NCBI GenBank assembly: GCA_940337035.1
Contig: CALNHX010002977.1
Span: forward strand, 98,127-162,126
Origin: Agriotes lineatus
Lineage: Eukaryota > Arthropoda > Insecta > Coleoptera > Elateridae
Direction of reading: 5' to 3'
DNA length: 64,000 nt
Part shown: in pieces, positions 31,622-44,660 of the stretch
Position numbering within the stretch: position 1 is the stretch's first letter
How the letters are laid out: the number at the start of each line of letters is the position of its first letter
Notes under the pieces: generated by a model
What the model was told of the DNA's origin: nothing
Database searches by the model: none
What the model saw: the letters and a program-made list of their open reading frames with translations, nothing else
Translations under genes and position numbers: made by a program

Positions 31622-32520
31622 AATGACATAATGACATTTGCCTACTAAAATAGTTTTGAAAATGACAGATCTGACATTTCTCTTAATGCACTTTTCTCAA
31701 TTTTAAGCAGTCGTAGATAAAATTTTGTACAATACATGTGTGATAATGCATCATTAATAAACTTGTGTGCTTACATAACTCGTGCTACGCACTCGTTTGT
31801 AACTTACACACACGTATATTAATGATACTGTTATCCCACTTGTATAGTAAATAACTATTATCTACGACCTTAATTTTACTGTTATTAATCCATAAATATC
31901 GATTTAACAAATGTTTGCATCTACGACACTTCTAATTTATGTCATAATAAACAGTAGCCATGCCGCGCGGGCGAATGTTTGCGAAGCCAGTACTGTCAAG
32001 GTCAGTTATGAAATGTAATTATTAATACTCCACATCTAACTGTATTCATTACATAACGCTTTAATTATTTCAAAAACACTTTACCTGTAACGCAAGAAGC
32101 AACTAGAATAACGTTACAACTTCACTTTCAGTTTGAAATTGTAGTTTTATAACCTCACTTCACTTTTAGCACATGGGCTAAAAGTAAACAACTGATTTCA
32201 TTAACCACGCTAAACTATAAAACGTCACTTTTAGTGAAACAAGCTAGCGCTAAAAGGCCTACTTTTAGTAGTGGTCGTAGATAAAACCAATTTTATTTTG
32301 CATATACCTATTAATGGTTTACAGCATACGGCATAAGATTTAAGAATATAAAAATGCATGTTTTAGAAAAAACCACCTAAGCTTTCTACTAGAAACAAAA
32401 AATAGCTGTTTGGACAGAATTTCTTTTAAATTCAATTTTCTGTCTTTGACCTTCAAACAAGCATTACCCATTGCACTAGTCTTTTTTGAAGAGTCTTCTT
32501 CTTCTTATTATTATTATTAT
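31622..32520. other. AT-rich DNA with a CTCG palindrome, otherwise featureless
   Basis: Includes CTCGTGCTACGCACTCG and several TAGATAAAA copies belonging to the nested hairpins. Past 31900 no gene or repeat boundary can be supported. Confidence 0.4.
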
Positions 32521-33646
32521 AGGACATTTGTCCTGTTAATATCGACAGTTGCATTTAGTCTTCCTAGGGCTAGTACATTTCGGCGCCGCCATCTTGGCGC
32601 TGCCACTTCGGCTCCGCCATCTCGGCGCGTTAAAAGCTCGGTGCCGGGACAACCCGGCGCGCAGTTATCTCGGCGCCAGCCAATTTGGCGCAGTGCCATC
32701 ACAGCGCCGAATTCAAATTCGTAAACTACTGTGTGTACCACGTAATAAAATCATTATAAACAAGTAATAAAACCAGCAAAGAAGAGGAAGTATCAAAAAT
32801 TGGACGCCAGGATTTTGAGGTTAGTTTAAACTTACAACAGGAATGATTGCATTACCTTTTTACATGGTATGTATTATTATGTATATAAATTTTATGTGTA
32901 ATTAAGTTTATTTATAATTTTAAATTTATTTGTATTACTTATCTGTATTATACATTTTACACATAGTTCTTAATAAAACTATTATATTTGATCTTTTGTT
33001 TAATTTATTAGTAAAACCTTATAATTTTGCAACTTATACTGCCACATCAAACACAGTGATCGCCAAAAAGCTAGTATCAAATGGATTTTTTTTAAATTTA
33101 GAGTTTCTTGGAAAATCAAACAACGGCGACCAGAAATGGTTGAAAAGTTATTACAACTGGGCCAACTTCCGTTATCACTAAAATTCAACATTTCTTAAAA
33201 CAATTGCGAAAAATGCACATACTAGCAAAGATAGGGTCAAATTTTACGAAAAATTGTTGTCTGGCCTTGCGATTGTTGAGTCAGCTAAAACTAATAAAAA
33301 ATAAATCGTATAGAAATCTTGCTTAATTTCCGAAAAGTAGCACTTTTTGGATTTATACAACTTCCAAAACACCATTTTTTCCTTTAGTGAAAATCACTCA
33401 ATATATCCAATACCGGCTAAATAGGTCTTCGGATAAGCACAAATTATTGCCGTATAAAACTTTTATGAAAAACAAAAATAAAAATGTTTCCCATTTGATG
33501 GCAATTTTTTTGTGGTCATTGTATATTTTTTTAAACCGCCGAGATGGCCCTGCCCCAAATCGGTTGGCGCCGAGATGACTGCGCGCCGAGTTGTGCCAGC
33601 GCCGAGCTGGCCGAGCGCCAACAATGAACTATGTACATCTTTATGT
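32521..33646. mobile_element. Putative DNA transposon with inverted subterminal GGCGCC arrays
   Basis: At the left (32578-32710) a GC-rich stretch holds about nine degenerate copies of a motif like ATCTCGGCGCCG. At the right (33535-33622) about five copies appear in inverse orientation (GGCGCCGAGATG). Outside the arrays are AGGACATTTG (32521) and an inverse ATGTCCTC (33640-33647). The AT-rich centre has a possible GT-AG intron (GAGGTTAG near 32818 to TTATTAG near 33011) and a short frame VSNGFFLNLEFLGKSNNG of unknown family. Subterminal arrays suggest a transposon with many transposase-binding sites; the superfamily is not determined. Confidence 0.55.
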
Positions 33647-35614
33647 CCTCTTAAAGAAATTGTGAGAAAAATTAGTATTTTTACATTTTTAGAGCATATA
33701 TTAAAACATATACTGTGTATATATAAGATATTTTTAGTAGTATATTTTAGAGCATATATTAAAGCATATACTGAGCATAAACAGCATATCTGCCTAACCC
33801 TATTAATGATTTGTAGACCAGCGATTTGAGGCAACCCCACAAAAATCACATGGTGGCGAACAAAACGGCCAAGCAATTGAACCGGCTCTGCCAATCCAGT
33901 GATCTGAGATGTATAGTTGAAGTGTTCACGGTCAATTAATACGAAAAGCAATGATTTAGAAGTACCTACTTCATTTAGGAATTGCACGAGATTTTGTTGC
34001 TCAGAGTGTAATTAATGTGAGTTAAGTGAAATGTAGATTAAATAAATAAGAGGTTGCAATCCATAGAACTAATTAAAAGAATAGAAGATTACGCCTAATG
34101 TCTTACCCGTCAATCACCTAGCAATCCACCCATACATTTAAACTAAAGGGATGCTTCTGCCTCTTGTTGAATGTTCTTCTATCATTTTCAGGTTTTCAAA
34201 ACCACGATGACTCAAAAAGTATTGGTCCACGATCTAAAAGAAGCATTTTGTTCAGCCTTAATTCTGTAACCAGCTTAACACGCCCGCCATAAGACGGAAG
34301 AGGAAAGAACCATCCTTAACCGTTTCAACCTCAATGAGTTTTTGACTTTACCGATTCTAGGCTTTCTTCTTTTACCACGTTAAGCCTTTCTTCTAGGCTG
34401 GTTGGTGCATCTACTTTTCGGGTTCTTTTTCAGTCTCCCATCGTAAACTAATTCTTTAGACTGGTAGCAGTTTACTTTAGCATGACAAGCTTAAAAACCG
34501 GTTTTTTTGGAACCCTAGAAAAAGGCCATGCAGAACAAAAAGTAAGTACAGAGAAGTCGGCGGAAAACGGTTTTTAAATACAAAACTTTCAAAAATCCAT
34601 CAGAAATTCCGAAAAACACGAAAATCACCGGCGAAATAACATAAACACGTCATTTTATTTCGGTGTGCACGCAACGCAGACGGTAGCTCGAATATGTTAC
34701 TAAAGCTCGAAAAACACCAGGGGCGGCACCCTTTAATTTAAAATAAATAGATAGAATGAGCGAAAACTCCAGTATAGTAGACCACAACCTTTTAGTGGGT
34801 ACTAAGTACACACAAATATTAAACTGCAGCTAACCTAAAACAGCTCCTGGGCATGAGACAGAAGTGGTCTTCGATACTGCGTTTTTATAGAGCTTGTAAA
34901 TGGCGTTTACTATAGAAAAATCGAGAAAACTTCAGTATAGCGTCCCCACTGGGTTTGAAGTTTGCCTCGCAAGCGCAGAAAACCCCCGAAAAGCAGTGGT
35001 TCCCAAACAAATGGTAGAACAAAAATTAAACTGCATCTAACCTAAAATAGCTCCTGGGCATGAGACAGAAGTGGTCTACGATACTGCATTTTAGCCAAAG
35101 TATTTACTCTATACTTTTATACTCGTTGGGGCTGCGCCACACCGTTTAGGGTATTTTAACGACAGTTGGCAACGTAGCTATCGCTAGAAGTGTCAATTGT
35201 GTTAGTTGAGGTACAATTTAGTTTGGTATTTACTTGGTGAAAATATACATTTTTCGCCTCTTCCGACAACAGATTCGAGTGCAAAACCGCTTCCAAAAGT
35301 TGCAATTTAAGCGTTTCAAGTTAAAGTAAATAATTACCTTTAGACTGTTTTATTGATTACGTGGCTCAGTTGCTGTAGAACAAGAAATAAATATGTAGTC
35401 ATTCGGCAATTGTGCTATTTCTTGACATTAAATAACTTGCCTAGACACACGAAAAGAAGTTGCAGACAGTATTCTGTAGCAATAAAGTGTACGCCGTTGC
35501 CGTTAGATGGTGCTGAAGGAAGTAAGCCCGATCTGAGCCGAAGTAACTCTAATCGGTGACGATGCAGCGTGACCGATGCACGCAGCTTCACTGACTTCTA
35601 TATATATATATATA
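33647..35614. other. Unassigned DNA with one dispersed direct repeat
   Basis: No gene recognised. An 80-bp direct repeat (about 34814-34893 and 35019-35098) shares AGCTCCTGGGCATGAGACAG; the copies are 205 bp apart and differ at a few positions. Confidence 0.5.
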
Positions 35615-36905
35615 CGAGGATAGTTCATCATTTACTGTCCCTAATACAGTAGGCATTGACTGACAAATGAAAAACTTTTATCCGAAGTGTCATTTATTCA
35701 CGTTAGTGTATGTAAAATTGCGTCTCTCTATCTTTTCATTTATTCGAAATATTAGTTCAGTTCTCTTGTGGTGTTTGTAATTTTATCAAAATGGATAAAA
35801 TTGAAACAAGAGCTGTTATAAAATACCTCTGTAAGAAAGGTTTATCACCGCATGAAATTCATAAAAACATGACTGAAGTATTGGGTGATTCTGCGCCTTC
35901 ATACCAGGTAATTAAAAATTGGTCTCGAAATTTCAAACTGGGGAGAGAGTCCTATGAACACGCGCCAGGTGCAGGACCACCAAAAACTGTGGTTACCAAG
36001 GAAAATATTAATTTGGTCCATGATATGGTACTGAATGATAGAAGAATTACCGTCAGATGCATAGCGGAGACATGTGGCATTTCAGTTGAGAGCGTTGAAA
36101 AAATTTTGCACGAAGAATTGGGTCTCACAAAAGTCTCTGCACGTTGGGTACCAAAAATGCTAACGGCAGATCAAAAACGCCTCCGACACGTTACCGCAGA
36201 GACCAATTTGGCAATCATTAACAGAGACTCCGATGAATTTTTACAAAGATTCCTTACAGTGGATGAAACTTGGGTTCATCACTTTGACCTAGAGTCGAAA
36301 CGCCAAAGTATGGCATGGCGGCATAAGGGTTCCCCACCTCCTCGAAAATTTCGTGTTGTTTCTTCGGCAGACAAAATCATGGCAACGGTTTTTTGGGATT
36401 TTAAGGGAGTTATTTTTGTGGATTATTTACCACGTGGGCACACCGTAACAGGCCAGTATTACGCATATTTAATACCAAAACTTCGAGAAGCAATTAAGGA
36501 AAAGAGAAGAGGAAAATTGAGACGAGGTGTTCTGTTTCATCAGGATAACGCCCCGGCCCACAAAAGCTGTATTTCAATGGCAGCCATTCACAACGCTGGC
36601 TTTGAAATTTTTGAGCAACCTCCCTATTCGCCAGATTTGGCCCCTAGCGACTATTTTCTTTTTCCAAAATTAAAAGAACATCTTCGGGGAACCCATTTCA
36701 TGAACGACGAAGAAGTGATGACAGCCGTAAATGAGTGGCTGGTGGAACAAAATACAGAATTTTTTTCCAAAGGCATTCAAGCACTTCAGCACCGATACTT
36801 AAAATGTATTAACCTGTCAGGGGACTATGTTGAAAAATAAAATTATTTCGTTCTTCTCAAACGTTTGCTTCTATGCTAGGGACAATAATTGGTGAACCGC
36901 CCTCG
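35615..36905 (+). mobile_element. Full-length mariner transposon
   Basis: 1291 bp between TA dinucleotides (35613-35614 and 36906-36907) inside TATATA runs. Imperfect terminal repeats: CGAGGATAGTTCATCATT with CTGTCCCTA at the left, and the inverse CGAGGGCGGTTCACCAAT with TTGTCCCTA at the right. The transposase frame is intact, making this the best-preserved element in the window. Confidence 0.92.
35791..36840 (+). CDS. Mariner DD34D transposase
   Basis: 349 residues, normal length for mariner. The N-terminal half is a paired helix-turn-helix DNA-binding region (residues about 1-120), followed by WVPKML (119-124), the variant of the conserved WVPHEL linker. The catalytic Asp residues are D158 (TVDETWVHHF), D252 (HQDNAPAHK) and D287 (YSPDLAPSDYFLF), giving the DD34D spacing. 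The protein would bind its terminal repeats in the nucleus and move the element by cut and paste into TA sites. The start at 35791 follows the 5' UTR of about 170 bp usual for mariners. No stop or frameshift is seen. Activity is possible but not shown; the terminal repeats differ at several positions. Confidence 0.95.
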   Translation: MDKIETRAVIKYLCKKGLSPHEIHKNMTEVLGDSAPSYQVIKNWSRNFKLGRESYEHAPGAGPPKTVVTKENINLVHDMVLNDRRITVRCIAETCGISVESVEKILHEELGLTKVSARWVPKMLTADQKRLRHVTAETNLAIINRDSDEFLQRFLTVDETWVHHFDLESKRQSMAWRHKGSPPPRKFRVVSSADKIMATVFWDFKGVIFVDYLPRGHTVTGQYYAYLIPKLREAIKEKRRGKLRRGVLFHQDNAPAHKSCISMAAIHNAGFEIFEQPPYSPDLAPSDYFLFPKLKEHLRGTHFMNDEEVMTAVNEWLVEQNTEFFSKGIQALQHRYLKCINLSGDYVEK

Positions 36906-38758
36906 TATATATCATCATACGATTTGTGAGCGCAAATTTCGAAAAACCTTGCATAAAACAATCAAATTTCCATGGCCAAACCCTATCCACAGTAATCGTG
37001 AACAGTTTATACATGAATTTTAAATTATGTTTTTAAGCAGTAAACTGAAATTTCGTAAATAATCGAAAAGATGGCCGTCGGTTAAATGACGACAGGACTA
37101 ACATATCATAAAAACACTAATGCCTAGCTGGTTAATGTAACCTTCATAGCAAAATATGAAGAAAAATAGAGTAAAATAATATTAAACTTTAGATGCCAGA
37201 TACTGCCAGATAAACGGCAGTAGAAATGGGAATATATAAGTGCATGGTTTTAGAAGAAAGCAGTCTCTATTATCTAGAGACGAATTTAAACATAGAGGCC
37301 AATGAGAAGACGCAAATGTATGTGTACGGTTACGGCCAAATAAAAACGACCACCATTTTGACATTCTATGTCATTTTCATAAATTTTATTAATCAGGCTT
37401 CTACTTGACAGTACCTTGACAATTTGAATTCTTAATATGTCATTTTTAATTTTTATGTTTCTTGGGTGATTTAATACCAATTCACAATAGAGTAAAGTAC
37501 TGGCCGGTTTTATTTGGCCGTAACTGTACCTTAAATAATGAACTAACAAGTAGAACAATTTCAAGGGCAGCAAAAATATGCATCTACAAAACAATGGGGT
37601 GTGTCGCGTATGAGGTATGGTCATCACAGAAAGCTGATGAAGTCGCTCCTATACACTTAGGAATATAAAGTTTCAAAAAAAAAATCGGTGAAAACAAGTT
37701 GATAACAAAGAAGAAACAATTACATGAAAATGTTATTTTTCCATTTTAGCATAATTAGAAAAAATAGAGCTCAAATGCAACATTTGATGGATTATTCAAC
37801 ACTATAATGAACGAACCAATGAAAATTGTTCAATTTGTCAGAAACGGCCAATCAAAATTGACTGTCATTGAAAACACCTAATGTCACAGTGTTTTCACGC
37901 AAGCCGTATTGGTTTCAATGATTTCAATTTAGTGAGTAGCCTTTGACTGACATTTTACCAAAACGTCAAAGTGAAGTTTGCAAATCAGCGTCGTTCTAAA
38001 AACTCTTAATAAGCGCGTTGGAAGCTCCAGTATTGAATTAATAGTGGAAAACGTTAAAAATGTGTGCTGTCGAACACGGTAAAAGTCATCTACCCATATT
38101 GTTGAATAATCTTTCCAAATACCACTCAAGGCAAAATTTTTTAAGAGAATTTTTTTTCGTCACCATGCGGAATTTTTAACGCAGTTTTGGTTTCGAGAAA
38201 TTTAAACGCAATAATTTGCATGTGAACGAAAAAAATTCTGAAAAAATTTTCACCTTTTGTGGTATTACCCTTGATAATATCATAACAATACAGAACAGAA
38301 TTCCTTGAAAATTTTTTAAAGCAACTCTAACAGCAGCAAGGAGCAAAAAGTGCAAGATGACTTGGATGTATTGGAAAAGTAAAACAGAAAATCAGAAGAA
38401 CTGATGTTAAATAGTTGACCAAGCGCCATGAGCCTTCCGCAGATATTGTAAGAAAAGAACGTTATAGATGAAATTGTAGAAAAATAAACACATAGAACGA
38501 TGGAAAGTGCAAAATTTAGTTTAATACTGCAAATCAAGGAGACGACACAGCATTAAACTCAAACTCGCATTTATTTCCATAGTGCAGCTAGATAGTGTTA
38601 ATAAACTATTGTATATAATATATCTCAGACTGTATGTATTATACGTAAAAATACAACTACACAGTCATTCAATCAATTAATTTCTAAACTGATTTGTAAC
38701 AAACTTTCGGTATTTTGAAGAACTCCCCCAATTTGCTTAAAAATTAGTACTACCTTTT
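36906..38758. other. AT-rich DNA with a small MITE-like inverted repeat
   Basis: No gene recognised. Inverted arms of about 28 bp (GTACGGTTACGGCCAAATAA at 37324 and its inverse ending at 37529) mark a possible MITE of about 206 bp. Confidence 0.5.
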
Positions 38759-39380
38759 ACTTCCTTTTACGATAAAGGAAGTATTGGATTCACCCCAAAA
38801 ATTCGAAATTGAGTTTTTAACAGATGTTCACGTTTTAGAATCCCCTGAACCTAAAAAACATATTTTTGTTCATTGGTCTGTCTGTCTGCTGTGTGTCTGT
38901 CTGTGTGTGTGTCTGTAAACAGAACATCTCAAAAACAAAAAGAGGTATGGCGTTGAAACTTCATATATAAGTTTTGTGTACTATCTAGATGCGACAGCAA
39001 GCTTTTGAAGAAAATCGCATAACCGGAGTTTTTTTTCGATTGTTTCAAAAACAGCTCTAACGATTTTTTTCAAATTTTGCATTTTTACTACATTTTTAAT
39101 GTATGTTGTGAGATTGTGATTTTCCAATTGAATACCTCTAAAATGCGTTTCTTTTGTTTTTTTTCTATTTTTTTTATTAACTCCTATTTTAAATAGAACA
39201 CCAGCTTAAAATTTTAGAGAAAATGTGTCTCTTCAACTAACGCTCTATTTTGTACGGTTTCTGTAAAATTTGTAATTTTTTGAAAATTTTTGACAAATGC
39301 TTAAAAATTAAAAATAAAATTTTTGGTTAATTATAAGATCATTGTAAAAGGAAGTTGGGTGCGTGTATCACACCAGATTT
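38759..39380 (+). repeat. Single full-length ACTTCC-TCTG repeat
   Basis: A solitary copy of about 622 bp. It begins with ACTTCCTTTTACGATAAAGG and carries GGATTCACCCC, the TCTG tract (38876-38918) and CTCAAAAAC. It ends in TGTAAAAGGAAGTTG, GTGCGTGTATCACACCAG and ATTT. It gives the cleanest view of unit limits, with a shorter centre than the copies at 4.7-6.1 kb. Confidence 0.85.
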
Positions 39381-41244
39381 ATATTAATTTTGTATACTCT
39401 TTTTACTGTCTGATCTTTTGTGTCTTTGAATACATTGTGCGATGGAATTTAAGGGGTATACTTAGACGAGATCGAGAATTATTTCGTCTCAGCAGCACCG
39501 TTATTAGAGAAAATCATAAAATCTCACTAACTGCAAAAGTTAAAAACGTGAAAGTTTGCAGGCCTCATCCACTTACTACGTAGACACCCACTAAAACGTG
39601 GTTTTTCGAAATTCCAACCCCAAAGGGTATAAAGAGAGAAAAATGGGATAAAACTGGCTCTCATTGACTGCGATTTTATCCGCTTGACAGGCCACCTAGG
39701 AAGTTGAAATGCTGCATTTCAGTTTCTTTTACAAATTGGGTCAAATCGTTTTCAAGGTTTTGGAAATTCGCCCCCAAAAGAGGTTAAACGGGGTAGATGT
39801 GTTTATCTAAATATCGCAACTACTCGAGGCAGAAAGTTGAAATTCAGTATCTTTCTAAATATAGCTTTATTTGTTTTTTAATGATGCTACAATAATTAAA
39901 TTTAAATATATAAAAATTAAAAGTTAACTAATCCCATTGCATTACAATTTAAGCATCCATCGTACGTTCAACACTAACACACATGAAATTCAAGTTATCT
40001 AACCTGATTAAATTTAAGTAATAAGTTAGCGAGGGTGAAAGAAAAATGTTACAATATGCTAAACACAATATTAAAAACAAAAATCACGAACAATTTTTAT
40101 GAGGAATTCCTGAATTTGATTATGATTGTCTAAATCAACATTCTTCAACTACAAATCCACTGTATTTTATATATTCAAAAAACCTATAATAAATGATGTA
40201 CAATAAAAGTAACGCTTAATTACATTATAAAAACTAGCCAATATTACCCCCTTTAACTGAATTTTTTTTAAATACCAGTTTTAATAAAAAAATAAACTAA
40301 AAATGATGTTAAATTTTCTGTCAATGTTAAACAATGTTATTTAAAACCTGTACCACCACAATAAAAAATTAAGCAATGTTCGACTTCTGACATAAAAATA
40401 GTAACCTTGTTACTTTCAGATATCATATATTTGGGTTCATTCACGTTTGGCTACTGCTGCCAGGCAAATACACTCATACTGTATAATAATTTTACCACGT
40501 TTATGTGCTGTAAACTGTTTAAAGCGCTACCAAACCGCGACATGCACCGATAACGATGTTATTTCAGCAGTTGTAATGTGCGTTTAGTACGTGGTTTTTG
40601 TCCAAAATTGCAACTAAAATCACTTATAGCAAAGCACAAAGAACTGACGATCGCAATTAGTAACTTATCTATTCAAACACAGTCCAGTTAAGTTCAATAA
40701 TTGAAAAAAAAACGTTAAACTGCAATGTTAAACCAACTCACACGCGGCGGTTACGACACCTGCCATAACCGACGTCACAAGGTCGTTACGACAGAGCTAA
40801 CTGGTTTTGTTTCTAGGTGATGTTGACAGGATTTAGAAAAGTTTAAATCACCAGAGCCCATTAATTGTTAAACAATACGATCTCTTATTGAGAAAAAAAA
40901 ACGACAACAGATTTCCTTTGAATTTGGAATTTTGTAAATTATAAAAAGAAATTTCACTCCATTGAAGTGCAAGTACTAATTTGAAAACCACCTTCCAAAC
41001 CAAAATGAAGATATAATCATCAATAAAATGCATAATCAGCGCGGAACTCGTTAGGGTGAAGCAAGATATCCCAAATTGTTTGATATTAAACGTGTAAATC
41101 AATAAATTTATTTCAAACATTAAATTCAATCAGACAAAGAAAATCAAGTAGATGAAGTTACATAGGTTAGATTGAGTTTGGAATCATTTGGAAAATTCGA
41201 TTACATTTTAAAAAAGTAAAATCTCAGCGCGCTAAAGTAGAAGG
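39381..41244. other. AT-rich DNA without recognisable genes
   Basis: Nothing coding can be supported. A slightly GC-richer segment at 40540-40800 contains no frame resembling a known protein. Confidence 0.4.
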
Positions 41245-41640
41245 TTTATGAAGTGCGTTCTGCCAGTGATTATCTATGGACTAAGAACTATAACAGCTAA
41301 AAGTGCTAATCAATTAAGATTTTTTCAGCGAACAATGGTGCGGGCCATGCTAGATGTAAGGTTTCGATATAGGTTTAAAAACCACAAAATTATACAGAAG
41401 ATTGGAATCCCAAATGATATGCGACGAGTATCCCAACGCAAGTGGAACTGGGTAGGGCACGTAGCAAAGGAAGATCCATTATACTTAATAGCCAAATCGT
41501 ATGGTGTAATGGCGTTCAAGACTCATAAAACGTCCAGTTAGAAGACCTCAAAAAAAGATGCATAAATGACATCCAACAAATTTTAAGAAGCAACTGGTAT
41601 CAAAAAGCTTCATAAAGAGTGAAATAGAATACACTCAGAA
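41245..41640 (+). pseudogene. RTE-like LINE ORF2 C-terminal fragment
   Basis: The frame 41248-41541 reads KCVLPVIIYGLRTI, RFFQRTMVRAMLDV and KWNWVGHVAKEDP, the C-terminal signature of RTE-like LINEs (CVLPV..YG.., QR.M.R.ML, KW.W.GHVA). A frameshift near 41530 moves the rest (RRP.KR..DI-type end) to another frame. 5' truncated. Confidence 0.82.
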
Positions 41641-43790
41641 AGACATGTTTATTAACCAGTTGTTCAAAAAACACCAGCAACAGTTTCTATTATTTTTAAA
41701 GAATGATTGGCTTAAATCTTACATTCTAAATATTGCAATTGAAATATTTTAATGAATTTATGCCCTACTCTATATATAAAATGTGGCCCAGAAAATCTTC
41801 CACAAATGTGATTTGACTCTATTAATACATAATTCACAATATTTATAATTAGGACGTTTCTATTTTATTGAAAACAAAATCTATCAAAACAGCTAGAAAT
41901 TATCATAAAAGAAATTCCAAATTGTTAGAATCAACACCGAGTTGAATGAACTTAAACAAAACAGTTCGATGTAAATTGAACCGACGTCACGTATTCGGAC
42001 TGCAACTTTAGTCTCACTTTCTAAGGAAATATGTAAAATCTAGAAGTTTCGTGTTTGATCGAACATTGATATCTCCCACTTTTCCAATGATTTTACATAA
42101 ACTCCCACTTATTCCTCAAAAAGATCACTGATTTGGTTCCGACTATAAAATTAAATTCAAATTTTCCACATTTGAGCACCGATTAAGCTATAAAAGCGCA
42201 AAAATAGAAAGAGCCACTTGTGGTGAACGAGCCTTTAAGACTTCAACGAAATGAAGACATCACCGGGATAGGTGGCTGTGCCCGCGGCACGACGGTTAAA
42301 TCTCCTCGAACCCCACCCCCCTACACGATCTTTGTTCCTCCATATCGCCATACATTTAATTCATTGCATAAGAAATACATTAAACTACAGATCCTCGAAC
42401 TTTATTATTAACACCTGCGGTTTGGAGAAAAAAAATGACTGCGTTGGCGCGCTCGCCTTTCTAAATGAAATATGTTAATCTCATTCTAATGCTAGATCGT
42501 ACGACTCTATTTCATTTCAAACATCAATCGAGGAATGCTGATTTGAAATGTAACAGCTTGTTAGGTTCGCAGCGGAATTTACATCTATATTGTTTTCGGC
42601 TTGGCTGTCAGTGGGGTTTCTTTTTTTAATTATCACAAAAAATAATGTATAGTGACGCGCGATAATAAAGAATGCCTTAACAATGCCAACTCAAAAATGC
42701 TTCTGAATATTTGCTTACATACAATTTCAAGCATGATAAATTAGAAAAATGTATTTTAAACATTTAAATATATCGATCTATTAATATACTGCTACGGTCC
42801 TTTATGACTTTAGTTTATTTTTATTGATATGAATAATTTTCTCTCAGGGTTTTATCACGTTATACACATAACGCTATAAATATGAGGCAATTAACATTTA
42901 TTGGTTAGATATCTGTATTTTTGAAATATTTATGGGATTAATAAAATTATCGTTATTAAAATTTGTTTTTTAAATTCAATTTTAAATAATTAATACTATA
43001 TGTTTACATGCAGTTTAATTTAATGTTAACACTGTTAACTTTGCTTGTCTTTAATTTTTATAATCTACTTTCTTAAAATTTAAAAATTGTTCCATTAGCA
43101 GTTTTGTTCGTTTAAAATTTCTAGAATTTCACTCAGATCTGGTATTGATATATTATCTTAGTGTGTCCCTCACATTCTGGCTTTTCTATCAGTGAGCTCA
43201 ATTTATCTTCATTGATATAATGGACTTGCATCTACCGCATGGACTGCTTGCACCGTCGCGTCGTCAGCAACGCCATCCAGTTATGCTACACGCATATCAC
43301 CAACATCTTCATATTTCTTGGTCCAAACTTCTTATGATGACCACATTTATTTTATAACGAACACCTTTTCTGAGCAGATACCAGTATTTATTTTTAATAT
43401 AATTGAATTTTTATATTTTAGCTTGATTTTAAAACTGATGTCTTTTCAATTCAAAATGTTTGCACACACCATTTATTATTGTTATTTTCTTATATCTCCA
43501 AAACCTTGGAAATAAAATATTAAAAAAATTGTGACAGTTAGCTAAACATGTCATATTTAGGTTTACTTGTTCTCAATTTGTGCCAGTCTCCAATTATTAT
43601 GTAACAATGTGCAACCATAACCCTTTTATACAACAAATATCTAAGAAACAAACTTATGTTTTACCCTTTCTAGTAATATTTACTTTTCCAGATAAAAATT
43701 GATTAATATAACAACTTACTTCAAAATTACTGTCATCGACCAAATTTGCGTTACATTTGCAATCAACGAATGGACAATTAGCTGGTATCG
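41641..43790. other. AT-rich DNA without recognisable genes
   Basis: A short GC-richer segment at 42255-42330 and another at 43220-43300 interrupt the AT-rich background. No coding, RNA or repeat signal can be supported. Confidence 0.4.
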
Positions 43791-43812
43791 TTTATTTATT
43801 TATTTATTTATT
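43791..43812 (-). repeat. TTTA microsatellite, possible LINE tail
   Basis: Five tandem TTTA units. Read on the minus strand, ATAAATAAATAAAT follows text ending in GGTGTATATACA, which would fit the 3' tail of a short minus-strand LINE fragment. Confidence 0.45.
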
Positions 43813-44240
43813 GTATATACACCAGCCAAACCGATAGATAGGCTGCCGAGGCAACCATCCAATAGTAGATTTGGACATATGAACTACAGAAAAAAGAACG
43901 TACAATCCATGAGAAAACTAATTAAACAAAAGTGCATTTTGAATCGAGATAACAAATATATAACAAGTAAGTAAAACTAACATTACAATATTACTAGTAA
44001 TATTATTTAAGCAAAAAATATCAGACCAAAACTGTACATGTCAAAACCAGCAATTTTTTTTAAATTGAAGGTATATCCTTTGAAAAGGAGGCAAAAATTA
44101 AAAACCAAAAGAAAAGTAAAAACAAATGTTGATGCTTTTTTAATGTTACAACGCATGTCTAATTGTGTGGACTTTTACACATTTCGTACGCTAGGGAACC
44201 ACACTTGTAATTGAATTCATAACTATGATTCTTTCTGACT

Positions 44241-44660
44241 GATCTTTGCTGAAAATTGACAAATGTATTACAAAATGCAGATATTCCAATTAATCTAAAA
44301 AGGAAAATATTTGACAGCTGTGTGCTTCCCGTGATAACATACGCAATGGAAACCACAACGGCTACAGTAAATTCGGCAAATAGGCTTAGGACAACTCAAA
44401 GGGCAATAGAGCGAAAAATGCTAGGTATACGCCTCAGAGATCATGTTACAAATGAGAAAATCAGACAGACAACTAAGATAAAAGATGTCATAACTCATAT
44501 AGCGAAACTTAAATGAAGTTGAACATCGATGGACAAAACATATAATACAGTGTAGACCCCGACAGCATAAGAGGATCGTTGGAAGTCCTCAGAAACGCTG
44601 ACTTGATGACATCCTCTAAAAGTATTCCGAAAATTTGGGAATTTACTTAAGGTCTTAAAA
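44241..44660 (+). pseudogene. RTE-like LINE ORF2 C-terminal fragment
   Basis: The frame 44256-44516 carries KRKIFDSCVLPVITYAMETT, TTQRAIERKMLGIRLRD and IRQTTKIKDVITHIAKLK. After a stop the usual end (RWTKH, RPRQHKR, LDDI) follows in another frame to about 44640. It is a different copy from that at 41.2 kb, with clearer RTE motifs. 5' truncated and dead. Confidence 0.85.

Noticed and set aside
32517..32767. Overlapping GC-rich ORFs as a small gene
   Set aside because: Three frames are open at once because of the repeated GGCGCC motif; none has a motif or a continuation.
33463..33987. 174-codon minus-strand ORF
   Set aside because: It spans the GGCGCC array and AT-rich flank with no recognisable motif; the composition change inside the frame argues against one gene.
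35580..35614. TATA run before the mariner as a promoter
   Set aside because: It is the TA-rich insertion site of the mariner, and similar TATATA text lies at the other end as well.
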